From an uncultured Clostridia bacterium (GTDB taxonomy: Bacteria > Bacillota > Clostridia > Saccharofermentanales > DTU023), in contig CAMJYM010000003.1 of the NCBI GenBank assembly GCA_946220865.1, positions 1-64,000 of the forward strand: a stretch of DNA of 64,000 bases. Reading direction: 5' to 3'. The notes beneath the pieces are model-generated. The model ran no database searches and was not told where the DNA came from. It saw only the letters and a list, made by a program, of their open reading frames with translations. This document shows, piece by piece, positions 26,523 to 34,004 of this stretch. The translations under genes were made by a program, and so were the position numbers. Every line of letters starts with the position of its first letter. Position 1 is the stretch's first letter.

Positions 26523-26598
26523 ATTCCAATCCGTTGTTTTCGCTAATTTCATCCCGTGATTTTCACTGATTCCAATCCGTTGTTTTCGCCAAATCCGT
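26523..26598. repeat. 23-base tandem repeat
   Basis: Units start at 26523, 26546 and 26569; the first and third are nearly identical (ATTCCAATCCGTTGTTTTCG), the second is diverged, and a partial unit follows. They lie between the ZIP transporter stop and the etfA terminator. Confidence 0.65.
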
Positions 26599-26621
26599 TC
26601 ACAGGAGGAGTATATGGAAGC

Positions 26622-26661
26622 ATAAAAAAGGCCATCCGGAGTAAAGCTCTGGATGGCCTTA
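26622..26661 (-). terminator. Rho-independent terminator of the bcd-etfBA operon
   Basis: On the minus strand AAGGCCATCC (26660-26651) pairs with GGATGGCCTT (26638-26629), a perfect 10-base-pair stem followed by TTTTTTATG. It lies about 55 bases after the etfA stop. Confidence 0.9.
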
Positions 26662-26713
26662 AGCCTGAAACTCTGAACACTCGCTCAGCACGCTACTCAG
26701 CAAAAGCTCCGTT

Positions 26714-27730
26714 TTATTTAGCGCGGGCTTTTTTCACTTCTTCGGTGAGCTTGGGCACGATCTTGAAGAGGTCGCCAACGATGCCGACGTCAGCCACGTT
26801 GAAAATCGGGGCGGTGCTGTCTTTGTTGATGGCAATGATGTAGTCGGATTCTTCCATGCCGGCCAGATGCTGGATAGCGCCAGAAATGCCGCAGGCAATG
26901 TAGAGGGACGGACGCACGGTTTTGCCGGTCTGTCCGACCTGACGGTCTTTGGGCTGCCAACCAGCGTCGACGGCGGCGCGGGAGGCAGAAACAGTTCCGC
27001 CGAGGGCATCGGCAAGATCCTGCAGAATTCCAAAGTTCTGGGGTCCGCCGACGCCACGGCCACCGGAAACAAGAATCTTTGCATCCTGAATATCCATCTT
27101 CTGCTGGATGTGCTTGACGACTTCTTCGACGGTGACGTAGCAGTTGTTTTTCTGCAGCTTGCCGTCAAAGGGAATCACTTCTCCCTGACGCTTGTCGTCG
27201 CGCAGAGCCTTGACCATGACGCCAGGGCGGACGGTGGCCATCTGCGGGCGGAAATCGGGGCAAGCGATCGTCGCCATGAGGTTGCCGCCGAAAGCGGGAC
27301 GGGTCATCTGGAAGCAGACAACGCCCTGTTCATCCGGGGCCACTTCCAGCTTCGTGCAGTCTGCGGTCAGACCGGTGTGGACACGACCGGCGATACGCGG
27401 AGCGAGGTCGCGGCCGATGGCGGTAGCGCCGTAGAGCACAATTTCCGGTTTAATCTCGTTGATAATGGTGGTTATCGCCTGGGTATAAGGCTCGGTGCGA
27501 TAGATCTCGAGTTCGCGATTGTCGACGAGGTAAACTTTATCGGCCCCGAAGGCAATGAGTTCCTGAGCCAGGTTTTTGACATTGTGACCGAGCAGCATCG
27601 CAGCTGTGTAGGTCCCCAAAGCATCTGCAAGTTCCCGGGCTTTGCCCAGAAGCTCCAGCGAAACATTGGAAAGCTGACCGTCTACCTGCTGGGCGAAGGT
27701 AAAGACGCCTTTGTAATCTTGAATATTCAT
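26714..27730 (-). CDS. etfA: Electron transfer flavoprotein, alpha subunit
   Basis: Forms with EtfB the FAD-containing electron transfer flavoprotein that works with butyryl-CoA dehydrogenase in the cytoplasm, probably in an electron-bifurcating complex that reduces ferredoxin. 338 residues. The C-terminal FAD-binding region is clear: VSGGRGVGGPQNF, DAGWQPKDRQVGQTGKTVRPSLYIACGISGAIQH. Last gene of bcd-etfB-etfA, 14 bases after etfB. Confidence 0.97.
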   Translation of the reverse strand: MNIQDYKGVFTFAQQVDGQLSNVSLELLGKARELADALGTYTAAMLLGHNVKNLAQELIAFGADKVYLVDNRELEIYRTEPYTQAITTIINEIKPEIVLYGATAIGRDLAPRIAGRVHTGLTADCTKLEVAPDEQGVVCFQMTRPAFGGNLMATIACPDFRPQMATVRPGVMVKALRDDKRQGEVIPFDGKLQKNNCYVTVEEVVKHIQQKMDIQDAKILVSGGRGVGGPQNFGILQDLADALGGTVSASRAAVDAGWQPKDRQVGQTGKTVRPSLYIACGISGAIQHLAGMEESDYIIAINKDSTAPIFNVADVGIVGDLFKIVPKLTEEVKKARAK

Positions 27731-27744
27731 CGCTTGACCTCCAC

Positions 27745-28530
27745 TTAGAGCAGATATTTTTCTTCGAGTTTGTCCATGATGAACTGGACAGACTCTTCGA
27801 CGCCGGTTTCAATCTTCATGCCAGGAGCTTTGACGCTCTTCGGGAAAGATTTCACTACGTGGGTAGGTGATCCGGCCAGACCGATGTTTTCGTCGGCGAC
27901 ATCGACGTCGGCTCGGTTAAAGACGCGGACTTCACGTTCGTGGTAAGCATCGAAAATGCCGCCGGGCGTCATGTAACGGGGAGTATTGAGTTCAGAGAGA
28001 GCCGTGATCAGGCAGGGCATTTCCACGCGAATGATGTGGTCGCGATCTTCAAACTGCCGCTTCACCACCACTTCGTTGCCTTCGACCTTGATGTCAGCTG
28101 CATAGGACACACAGGGAATGCCGAGATGTTCACTCATCTCCGGACCGACCTGAGCCGTATCTCCATCGATGGCCTGACGGCCGGTGAAAATCAGATCGTA
28201 GTCAAGGCGTTTGATCGCGCCGGCAATGGTCGAAGAGGTGGCCCAGGTATCCGCGCCGCCAAAAGCTCTGTCGGTCACAAGAATCGCTTCATCTGCACCC
28301 ATGGCCATGGCTTCGCGAAGCACATCGTCGGCCTGCGGAGGTCCCATGGAGAGCACGGTGACTTTGGTATCAGGATTCTCATCCTTGATGCGCAGAGCCG
28401 CTTCGAGACCCGCCTTATCGTCCGGGTTCATAATGCTCGGAACCCCATCACGGATAAGGGTGCCCTTGACGGGATCCAGGCGAACTTCATTGGTATCGGG
28501 AACTTGTTTGACACAAACAATAATATTCAT
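27745..28530 (-). CDS. etfB: Electron transfer flavoprotein, beta subunit
   Basis: 261 residues, second gene of the bcd-etfB-etfA operon, 13 bases after bcd. Typical features: MNIIVCVKQVPDTNEVRLDP at the start, VLSMGPPQADDVLREAMAMGADEA and LIFTGRQAIDGDTAQVGPE. In bifurcating EtfAB this subunit binds the second FAD next to the NADH site. The sequence does not by itself prove bifurcation, but the Bcd-linked clostridial context makes it likely. Confidence 0.97.
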   Translation of the reverse strand: MNIIVCVKQVPDTNEVRLDPVKGTLIRDGVPSIMNPDDKAGLEAALRIKDENPDTKVTVLSMGPPQADDVLREAMAMGADEAILVTDRAFGGADTWATSSTIAGAIKRLDYDLIFTGRQAIDGDTAQVGPEMSEHLGIPCVSYAADIKVEGNEVVVKRQFEDRDHIIRVEMPCLITALSELNTPRYMTPGGIFDAYHEREVRVFNRADVDVADENIGLAGSPTHVVKSFPKSVKAPGMKIETGVEESVQFIMDKLEEKYLL

Positions 28531-28543
28531 GATTTCGCGCCTC

Positions 28544-29701
28544 CTATTTCAGCATGTCGCCGGAGATAACCATCTCCATGACTTCCGATGTTCCTTCGTA
28601 GATTTCGGTAATCTTGGCATCACGCATCATGCGCTCAACATCGTAATCCTGCATATAGCCGTAGCCACCGTGCAGCTGGACGGCGCGATCCGCAACATAT
28701 TCGGCCACGCGCGAAGCCTTGAGTTTAGCCATAGCCGCCTCAACACTGAAGCGCTGAGGTTTTCTGGCCTTATTGGCCGCATCCTTGGCGAGAGCCGCAC
28801 GATACACCAGATAGCGCGCTGCTTCTACTTCGGTCTTCATCTGCGCCAGGGTAAACTGGGTGTTCTGGAATTTCGCGATGGGACGGCCAAACTGTTTTCT
28901 TTCCTTGACATAGGCGACAGTCTTGTCGAGAGCCCCCTGAGCAATGCCCAGAGCCTGAGCCGCGATACCAATACGTCCGCCATCCAGCGTCGTCATGGCA
29001 ATACCGAAGCCCTTGCCCTCTTTGCCGAGGAGATTTTCTTTGGGAATTTTGCAGTCGATGAAAATGAGTTCACGAGTCGATGAACCGTGGATACCCATCT
29101 TCTTTTCAGGAAGGCCAAAATCAAAGCCCGGTGTCCCTTTTTCGACGATGAAAGCCGAAATGCCGTGCGTGCCCTGGCTCTTGTCGGTCATGGCAAAAAC
29201 GACGTAGACATCGGCTTCGCCGGCGTTAGTGATAAAGATTTTACTGCCATTCAGGAGGTAGAAATCACCCTGGAGTTCCGCTCTTGTCTGCGTTCCTGCC
29301 GCATCGGTGCCTGCTTCCGGTTCTGTCAGCGCAAAGGCACCGAGCTTTTCGCCCTTGGCCAGAGGGATGAGGTATTTTTCCTTCTGCGCATCTGAGCCAA
29401 AATGATTGATGCAGTCCGCACAAAGCGAAGTGTGCGCGGAAACAATGACGCCCGTCGTCGCGCAGACGCGGGAAAGTTCTTCCACGCAGAGAACGTAGGA
29501 AAGTGTATCGCAGCCCTGGCCGCCCCACTTTTTATCGAAAGGAATGCCGAGAAAACCATTCTTCTTCAGCTTCTCGACGGTCTCGCGGGGAAAGCGATGC
29601 GTTTCATCGACATCCTGCGCAAGGGGTTCTACTTCGCGTTCAGCGAAGTCGCGAAAGAGGTCACGCATCATGCTGTGCTCTTTGCTTAATGTAAAATCCA
29701 T
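28544..29701 (-). CDS. bcd: Acyl-CoA dehydrogenase, probable butyryl-CoA dehydrogenase
   Basis: Flavoenzyme that reduces crotonyl-CoA to butyryl-CoA (reverse of the beta-oxidation direction) when coupled with EtfAB. 385 residues from ATG 29701 (MDFTLSKEHSMMRDLF), with AGGAGG before it; an eight-codon longer frame is rejected. ACADs motifs include AFALTEPEAGTDAAGTQT, MGIHGSSTRELIFIDC, QFGRPIAKFQ and, near the C-terminus, the catalytic glutamate segment IYEGTSEVM. The genes for thiolase, Hbd and crotonase are not adjacent, so the rest of the butyrate pathway lies outside the window. Confidence 0.95.
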   Translation of the reverse strand: MDFTLSKEHSMMRDLFRDFAEREVEPLAQDVDETHRFPRETVEKLKKNGFLGIPFDKKWGGQGCDTLSYVLCVEELSRVCATTGVIVSAHTSLCADCINHFGSDAQKEKYLIPLAKGEKLGAFALTEPEAGTDAAGTQTRAELQGDFYLLNGSKIFITNAGEADVYVVFAMTDKSQGTHGISAFIVEKGTPGFDFGLPEKKMGIHGSSTRELIFIDCKIPKENLLGKEGKGFGIAMTTLDGGRIGIAAQALGIAQGALDKTVAYVKERKQFGRPIAKFQNTQFTLAQMKTEVEAARYLVYRAALAKDAANKARKPQRFSVEAAMAKLKASRVAEYVADRAVQLHGGYGYMQDYDVERMMRDAKITEIYEGTSEVMEMVISGDMLK

Positions 29702-29746
29702 GCCAAATACCTCCTGATCAAGCAATAATAATGATCAACTCGCCAC

Positions 29747-29755
29747 ATTTTAGCA
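29747..29755 (-). promoter_or_regulatory. Extended -10 promoter element of bcd-etfBA
   Basis: The minus strand reads TGCTAAAAT 46 bases before the bcd ATG, an extended -10 (TGnTAnAAT-like). The same motif occurs before the DUF1538 gene, the XRE gene, the DEAD-box gene and murJ. No good -35 box is seen at standard spacing. Confidence 0.5.
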
Positions 29756-29777
29756 GAAAATTTCGGGCGCTACAAAC

Positions 29778-29870
29778 GTTTCCGGTAAAAAATGGCAGCA
29801 GCGTTTCCGCTAAAAAACAGCAGCCGTGTTTCCGGAAAAAAGGCCAGCAGCTTTTTTCGGTAACAAGGCA
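29778..29870. repeat. 25-base tandem repeat
   Basis: Units begin at 29778, 29803, 29828 and about 29852, each GTTTCCGG or GTTTCCGC followed by an A run and CAGCAGC, with increasing divergence to the right. They fill the gap between the bcd promoter and the toxin gene. No terminator for the toxin gene is obvious. Confidence 0.6.
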
Positions 29871-29963
29871 TGCCGAAATAAAATGCAAAGACTATTTAAA
29901 TCTTTGCTGCAAAATCCCGGGAAGCGCCGCTGAGTTGGACACTAACCGTAAACGATAAGGTGC

Positions 29964-30302
29964 CTATGGTAATGGCTCGTGATCTTTTTGAATGTGACCT
30001 TGAATATCCCTTCTACCATAAAAGATTCGAAGCACATTTACTGAGAAATCTTTATCCGAAACTGTATAAAAAACAATAAAATGATCCACCGACATTTGAT
30101 GCATTCCGATGCTGTGCCAGGGTTCCCATTCTACTGCTTTGTTTCGAGCTGGAAAAATATCAAGGCGGCGAATACTGTCGCGAATCCTCCTGGTCTGAGC
30201 AATCGCTATACCAAACTCTTTTAGCTCAAAAGCAATATATTCATAGATATCTCTCAAATCCTGAACTGCGTCTTCTGAATAACTGACCTGATATTTTTCC
30301 AT
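29964..30302 (-). CDS. RelE/ParE-family toxin
   Basis: 112 residues with the RelE/ParE fold pattern: YSEDAVQDLRDIYEYIAFEL at the N-terminus and RIRDSIRRLDIFP, then HFIVFYTVSDKDFSVNVLRIFYGRRD, the C-terminal strands and the arginine pair usual in active toxins. RelE-type members cut mRNA in the ribosome and ParE-type members poison gyrase; the sequence alone does not decide. The start overlaps the antitoxin stop by one base (TGATG), the classic coupled order with antitoxin first. Confidence 0.87.
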   Translation of the reverse strand: MEKYQVSYSEDAVQDLRDIYEYIAFELKEFGIAIAQTRRIRDSIRRLDIFPARNKAVEWEPWHSIGMHQMSVDHFIVFYTVSDKDFSVNVLRIFYGRRDIQGHIQKDHEPLP

Positions 30303-30607
30303 CAGATTCCGTAGTCTCTTTTCATCATTTCATCGACCTCGCGGACAGAATGAACTTTTCCGGCCTGCATGGAATCATATCCCTTTTGCAGTTCGACATT
30401 CAGCTCTTCCGTGCTGAGTTCGTCAAGGGAAAGGACTTTGCCTGCGGGAAGTTTGATCCCGAAGGGAATACTTTTCGTCAGCCTGATTTGCTTGTACAGC
30501 ATTTGCACAAGCGAAGATGGAGTAACACCTAGTTGTGAAAGGATGTTTTCTACGTCCTCTTTAAGCTCCGGGTCAATGCGAGCGTAGACTGTAGCCGTAT
30601 TTGCCAT
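30302..30607 (-). CDS. RelB/DinJ-family antitoxin
   Basis: 101 residues from ATG 30607 (MANTATVYARIDPELKEDVE), a ribbon-helix-helix DNA-binding N-terminus (VENILSQLGVTPSSLVQMLYKQI), and a C-terminal region expected to wrap the toxin. The open frame runs 34 codons further upstream, but AAAAAAGGGGGGGAA precedes 30607, and the family begins there. It should neutralise the downstream toxin and repress its own promoter. Confidence 0.87.
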   Translation of the reverse strand: MANTATVYARIDPELKEDVENILSQLGVTPSSLVQMLYKQIRLTKSIPFGIKLPAGKVLSLDELSTEELNVELQKGYDSMQAGKVHSVREVDEMMKRDYGI

Positions 30608-30701
30608 AAAATTCCCCCCCTTTTTTCTTTTAATCATAACGCAGAGGCCTGTAATTTGTAAATCGATTTGCATACAATCGCATTCAACAGCACATGGGCT
30701 G

Positions 30702-30780
30702 GGGCTCACGGGCAGCTAAGCCCTTCGGCGGAGTATGCCCAGCTATCTGCCTTTAGCCGGGCTCACTGGCAGCTAAGCCC
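30702..30780. repeat. 22-base direct repeat with hairpin potential
   Basis: GGGCTCAC-GGCAGCTAAGCCC occurs at 30702-30723 and 30759-30780 (one position differs, 57 bases apart). Each copy can fold GGGCT against AGCCC. It lies upstream of the toxin-antitoxin genes and directly beside repeat element copy 2. Confidence 0.65.
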
Positions 30781-30781
30781 C

Positions 30782-31006
30782 CTGCTCTCATTTCGGTTTT
30801 TCTGAATTTCGTACAAAATTTCAAGTTGTGGGTGGTTAGTCAAAGCAAACTAAGTTCAAAGCCATCCATAACTTGAGAACTTGCACGGCCAAACCATCCA
30901 CAACTTGCAGACTTGCATTTGCGTCCATCCACTACTTGCTAAGTTGCAATAAAATCAGAAAAACCAAAGCAAAACCATCCACAAGTTGCTATGTTGCAAC
31001 AAAATA
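30782..31006 (+). repeat. Dispersed 225-base hairpin/iterated-box element, copy 2
   Basis: Matches copy 1 (22756-22980) at a constant offset of 8026 bases with no gap. The hairpin arms are CAAGTTGTGGGTGG at 30822-30835 and CCATCCATAACTTG at 30862-30875: the differences from copy 1 leave the helix intact through G-U pairs. The CCATCCA boxes fall at 30862, 30894, 30925 and 30975, exactly the spacings of copy 1, and a fifth diverged box occurs at 31067. No coding potential was seen. Confidence 0.8.
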
Positions 31007-31007
31007 T

Positions 31008-31190
31008 GGTGACCCACGAAGGTTAGACTTGAAACCGGCGAACAAGTATTTGCCGGTTTCGCTAAGCCACTCATCAGTTGCTGTGGTGCACGAAAATCAG
31101 GTGACCCGCAAAAGTTGGACTTTCAACCAGCGTGTAAGAATTACCGGTTTTGCTTAGACCACCCATGTGTTGGGGGAGCGTCAAATATGC
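31008..31190. repeat. 92-base imperfect tandem repeat
   Basis: Two units starting at 31008 and 31100, both opening with GGTGACCC and sharing blocks around CCGGTTT-GCTTAG. The first contains a perfect 8-base-pair hairpin (AAACCGGC at 31032-31039 and GCCGGTTT at 31052-31059), decayed in the second. Together with the repeats on its left, it fills the 769-base gap between the antitoxin and the ferredoxin gene. Confidence 0.6.
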
Positions 31191-31233
31191 TGGATCCTTC
31201 TTACATAGCATAAATATCTTCATAAAGTAAAAT

Positions 31234-31267
31234 AAAGCAAAAGCCGCCAAGTGGCGGCTTTTGCTTT
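31234..31267 (-). terminator. Strong Rho-independent terminator downstream of ferredoxin
   Basis: A perfect 15-base-pair stem: AAAGCAAAAGCCGCC at 31234-31248 and GGCGGCTTTTGCTTT at 31253-31267 with an AAGT loop. On the minus strand it is followed by an ATTTTA-rich stretch. It lies 110 bases after the ferredoxin stop, beyond the decayed duplicate of the gene end. Confidence 0.85.
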
Positions 31268-31301
31268 GCCCGATAACTCAGGCTAATTTGTAAAATACAG
31301 C

Positions 31302-31345
31302 TTATTCCTGAGAATTAGTACTGGTAGGCAAAACAGCTGGCTTGC
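31302..31345 (-). pseudogene. Decayed duplicate of the ferredoxin gene 3' end
   Basis: On the plus strand the sequence TTATTCCTGAGAA followed by degenerate TAG-GC-GGT-GGCAAACAGC-like blocks repeats the last 40 or so bases of the ferredoxin gene (31377 onward), about 75 bases further on. The copy has small indels and no open frame, so it is a remnant, not a gene. Confidence 0.6.
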
Positions 31346-31376
31346 CATGAGTCAAACTTGTTTGCCCGAAATTGGT

Positions 31377-31547
31377 TTATTCCTGAGAAATAGCGCCGGT
31401 GGGGCAAACAGCCTCGCAGGCTCCGCAATCAATGCAGGTATCCGCATCGATCTCGTACTGGGAATCACCCTGAGAAATCGCGCCGACCGGGCATTCACCT
31501 TCGCAGGTGCCGCAGGAAATGCATTCGCTGGAAATGGTATGTGCCAT
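31377..31547 (-). CDS. fdx: 2[4Fe-4S] ferredoxin
   Basis: A 56-residue clostridial-type ferredoxin, a soluble low-potential electron carrier for pyruvate oxidation, hydrogenase and Bcd-Etf bifurcation. Two cluster motifs: C9, C12, C15, C19 (CISCGTCEGECP) and C38, C41, C44, C48 (CIDCGACEAVCP). The two halves are clear internal repeats (both end GAISQ). AGGAGGATATCAAG precedes the ATG at 31547. Monocistronic, with a terminator at 31234-31267. Too short for many gene finders but certain from the cysteine pattern. Confidence 0.96.
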   Translation of the reverse strand: MAHTISSECISCGTCEGECPVGAISQGDSQYEIDADTCIDCGACEAVCPTGAISQE

Positions 31548-31690
31548 CTTGATATCCTCCTGATTTTAATCATGTCGGCTTTGCGCCGAAAGTATTCTTG
31601 AAAGCGGCTCTGACCGCTTGCAGACAGCTTTGTGCGTCATGCCTGTTTATTCAAACATTGCCCCACGCTGTTAGTCAAGATTAACCACTT

Positions 31691-31735
31691 AAAAAATGGG
31701 TGAGATGCAGTGCAAACGAACTGCATCCCACCCAT
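31691..31735 (-). terminator. Rho-independent terminator of the LPXTG protein gene
   Basis: On the minus strand TGGGTGGGATGCAGT pairs with ACTGCATCTCACCCA (one mismatch) around an 8-base loop and runs into TTTTTT at 31696-31691. Confidence 0.85.
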
Positions 31736-31777
31736 AAAGGCTTCAAGTCAATCAGCAACCGTAAAAGAGTGCAGGAC

Positions 31778-32842
31778 TTATCTCATTTTTCTGCGGAGCA
31801 GGAACAAGGCGGAAGCGCTGAGAAGGAAGAAAAGGCTCAGAGGCTGAGTACTCTTCTCACCTGTCTTAGGCAGCTGAATCGGAGCCTGAGCAGCATCGAC
31901 ATTTTGCACCGGAGCCTGCGGCATCGGCTGCACTTGCTGAATCACCTGCGGCGGATTCCACATCGGCGGCACCTGGCAGGGATAAGGGCAGGGAATGAGA
32001 ATATCCTGTTCTTCTTCTGGTGTAGGCGCAGGTTTCACAGTGACGGTGTAAGAAATAGTCTTATTATCATCAGCTGGGAGATTATAATCCTTGCCTTTAG
32101 GATCTTGCTCTGATTCCCAACTAAATTCAAAATCCATTGACATGCCCATAAAAGTAGCTGTTGCTTTGAAATGCCCTTTAACTATACCAGTTGCTTGTAA
32201 TTCTTTACCTGCAAATTTGGCATCAGCCACAATATTTCCAGCATCTAATCTCAAAGTTGGGCAAGCATTAACATTCTCCCATAAGGTCTTAAAATTATCA
32301 TATTGAGATTCATTATTTAATTTCATTTCAACGTGAAGGTCTTTTTTGGGATCTTTATCATAATTCGTGGCAGCGGCATAAAAAAGAGAGTTATCATAAA
32401 ATTTTGCATTGTCGTAAGAATCGGTTTTAAATTCCAGACCATCCGGGAGATACAGAAAGGTCTCAAAAGTGCACTCCAAATCTGATATTTCAATCAGACT
32501 TAAATATTTTTCACCATCTGCATAACCCTCTTCTTTAGCAGCTTGCACAAACCAATCTTTTAGTCCATTAATCTGATTCTTAACAGGTTGTACGCCTATT
32601 ATCCCTGTTAAAGTAAAGGGTACACCAGGCTCCACAATATGAGGAGCTGTGCCCGAATCTTCACCAATAAGGAGATCTCCCGGCACTGGAGTAATTATAT
32701 TCTCCGATTTGAAAAGAGGCTGGGGGGGGGGGGTAGAGGTATCTTCGCTTGCACAAACCGGCAGTGAAAGCGTTGTCAATGCGAATACTGCGACGAGGCA
32801 GATGGCAAAGAAGCGATGTTTTTTCCTTTGTTGTAACTTCAT
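31778..32842 (-). CDS. LPXTG cell-wall-anchored surface protein
   Basis: 354 residues. Sec signal peptide: KKHRFFAICLVAVFALTTLS, probable cleavage near VCA-SE at about 31. A homopolymeric C12 tract encodes Pro-Pro-Pro just after it. The central 250 residues match no family I recognise; they are acidic, rich in Asp, Lys and Tyr, and look like beta-type repeats of isopeptide/Cna-like folds at best. A Pro/Gln-rich wall-spanning stretch (CPYPCQVPPMWNPPQ and onward) leads to LPKTG at 324-328, a hydrophobic span and RRKMR, so a sortase should anchor it to peptidoglycan. The middle of the gene is visibly more AT-rich than its neighbours, which may mean transfer. Monocistronic. Confidence 0.9.
   Translation of the reverse strand: MKLQQRKKHRFFAICLVAVFALTTLSLPVCASEDTSTPPPQPLFKSENIITPVPGDLLIGEDSGTAPHIVEPGVPFTLTGIIGVQPVKNQINGLKDWFVQAAKEEGYADGEKYLSLIEISDLECTFETFLYLPDGLEFKTDSYDNAKFYDNSLFYAAATNYDKDPKKDLHVEMKLNNESQYDNFKTLWENVNACPTLRLDAGNIVADAKFAGKELQATGIVKGHFKATATFMGMSMDFEFSWESEQDPKGKDYNLPADDNKTISYTVTVKPAPTPEEEQDILIPCPYPCQVPPMWNPPQVIQQVQPMPQAPVQNVDAAQAPIQLPKTGEKSTQPLSLFFLLSASALFLLRRKMR
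32722..32733 (-). repeat. Homopolymeric C12 tract inside the surface-protein gene
   Basis: Twelve consecutive G on the plus strand (C on the coding strand) lie about 35 codons into the LPXTG gene. Loss or gain of one base would shift the frame right after the signal peptide. In the window as given, the frame is open (ON). Confidence 0.8.
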
Positions 32843-32997
32843 ACACTTGTCCTTTCATGACCCAGCTCTGGCCGGGTATAACCGGGATTATTCTAGCACC
32901 TGAGAGACTGAACGAACAGGTGTGGCATCGGCAAAACATTTGTCACACAAATTCAATATTAAATTTTATATCGAATTATTGAATTTTAACCTTCGTG

Positions 32998-33900
32998 TCA
33001 GCGACCATGTGCTTCAAGCAAGCTGAAGAGCCTTGCTGCGAGGAGGCCGAGGCCAAAGAAGAGCAGGCAGAGGAGGACGGCTGCAAGAGGACTGAGACCC
33101 ATGGCTTCGAGCTTGGTGGGCTGGAGTCCGGGAAAAACGACGGCGGGGAAAATACCGATGGAGGAGCCGATGACAAGCCCAAGAATAAGGGCATAAAGGC
33201 TGCTGTAATGGCGATTGAGCAGTCGGTTGATAGCTTTGGCAAGGAGCAGGATGCTGGCCGCCGCACCCAAAACAAGCGGCAGCACCGCCGGGATGTTGAG
33301 ATTTTTTATGGCATCACTCATGGGTTTATAGAGGCCAAAGTAGATGAGAAAGTTAGAGGGCGAGAGTCCCGGCACGATAAAGCCCATGCCGATGATCGCT
33401 CCGGCCATAAGCCAGACAGGGAAACTGGGATTGATCTGCGTGAATTTCTGGCCGCCCAGCAGCATGAGGGCGATGATCAGCGCGGTAGAGCAGAGCATGA
33501 GAGGAAGGTCGCTTTTTCTTCTTCCCTCTTTGCCGGCTTCTTTGAAGAGCGAAGGCAGGGTTCCGACGACCAGCCCGATAAAGAGGCAGGTAAAGAAAGC
33601 TTCGTAAGAGCCGAGGGCCGCTGATACGACAAAGGCGAAGAGCAGAATGCCCGTGCCTCCGCCCAGAATGGCCGGAAGAAAATAGAGCAGATTTCGGCCG
33701 AAGTGAAAAAAAGGCCGGGCCAGAAAGCGCATGATGGGATCATAGAGCTTGAAGATAACGGCCAGGACGCCCCCGGAAAGACCCGGAAGAATGGCGCCGA
33801 TACCGATGAGCAGCCCTTTGAAATACCAGAGGATGCGATCTTTCCAGCTTTGTTCCGGTGGAATATAGCCCTTCTCGGCTTGCGATGTGCCAGGTTCCAT
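32998..33900 (-). CDS. popT: DUF368 membrane protein, probable undecaprenyl phosphate translocase
   Basis: 300 residues with about eight to ten membrane spans. The family signature GAILPGLSGGVLAVIF is at about residues 36-51 and a related motif GMGFIVPGLSPSNFL appears in the second half, an internal repeat typical of DUF368. DUF368 proteins (PopT) have been linked to flipping undecaprenyl phosphate back across the membrane for reuse in wall synthesis; applying that here is inference. It is divergent from the DUF1538 gene and not in an operon. Confidence 0.85.
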   Translation of the reverse strand: MEPGTSQAEKGYIPPEQSWKDRILWYFKGLLIGIGAILPGLSGGVLAVIFKLYDPIMRFLARPFFHFGRNLLYFLPAILGGGTGILLFAFVVSAALGSYEAFFTCLFIGLVVGTLPSLFKEAGKEGRRKSDLPLMLCSTALIIALMLLGGQKFTQINPSFPVWLMAGAIIGMGFIVPGLSPSNFLIYFGLYKPMSDAIKNLNIPAVLPLVLGAAASILLLAKAINRLLNRHYSSLYALILGLVIGSSIGIFPAVVFPGLQPTKLEAMGLSPLAAVLLCLLFFGLGLLAARLFSLLEAHGR

Positions 33901-33955
33901 GATGCTCCCTTCTTTTTCGAGAAGCTTCGCTCCTTATGCAGCAAGGCTGATATCC

Positions 33956-33964
33956 TGCTAAAAT
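33956..33964 (+). promoter_or_regulatory. Extended -10 element before the DUF1538-PII operon
   Basis: TGCTAAAAT on the plus strand, 41 bases before the GTG start at 34005, identical to the motif before bcd and murJ. Confidence 0.5.
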
Positions 33965-34004
33965 ATTAAAGTTCAGAAATGTATTTTACTATGAGGAGAG
34001 TCGC

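Noticed and set aside
22756..31190. The iterated CCATCCA boxes as a CRISPR array
   Set aside because: The boxes are degenerate, their spacing is irregular (32, 31, 50, 92), the intervals are similar between copies instead of unique, and no cas gene is present.
32995..33624. 209-codon plus-strand frame opposite the DUF368 gene
   Set aside because: Charged, repetitive translation of the antisense of membrane-span codons; a shadow.
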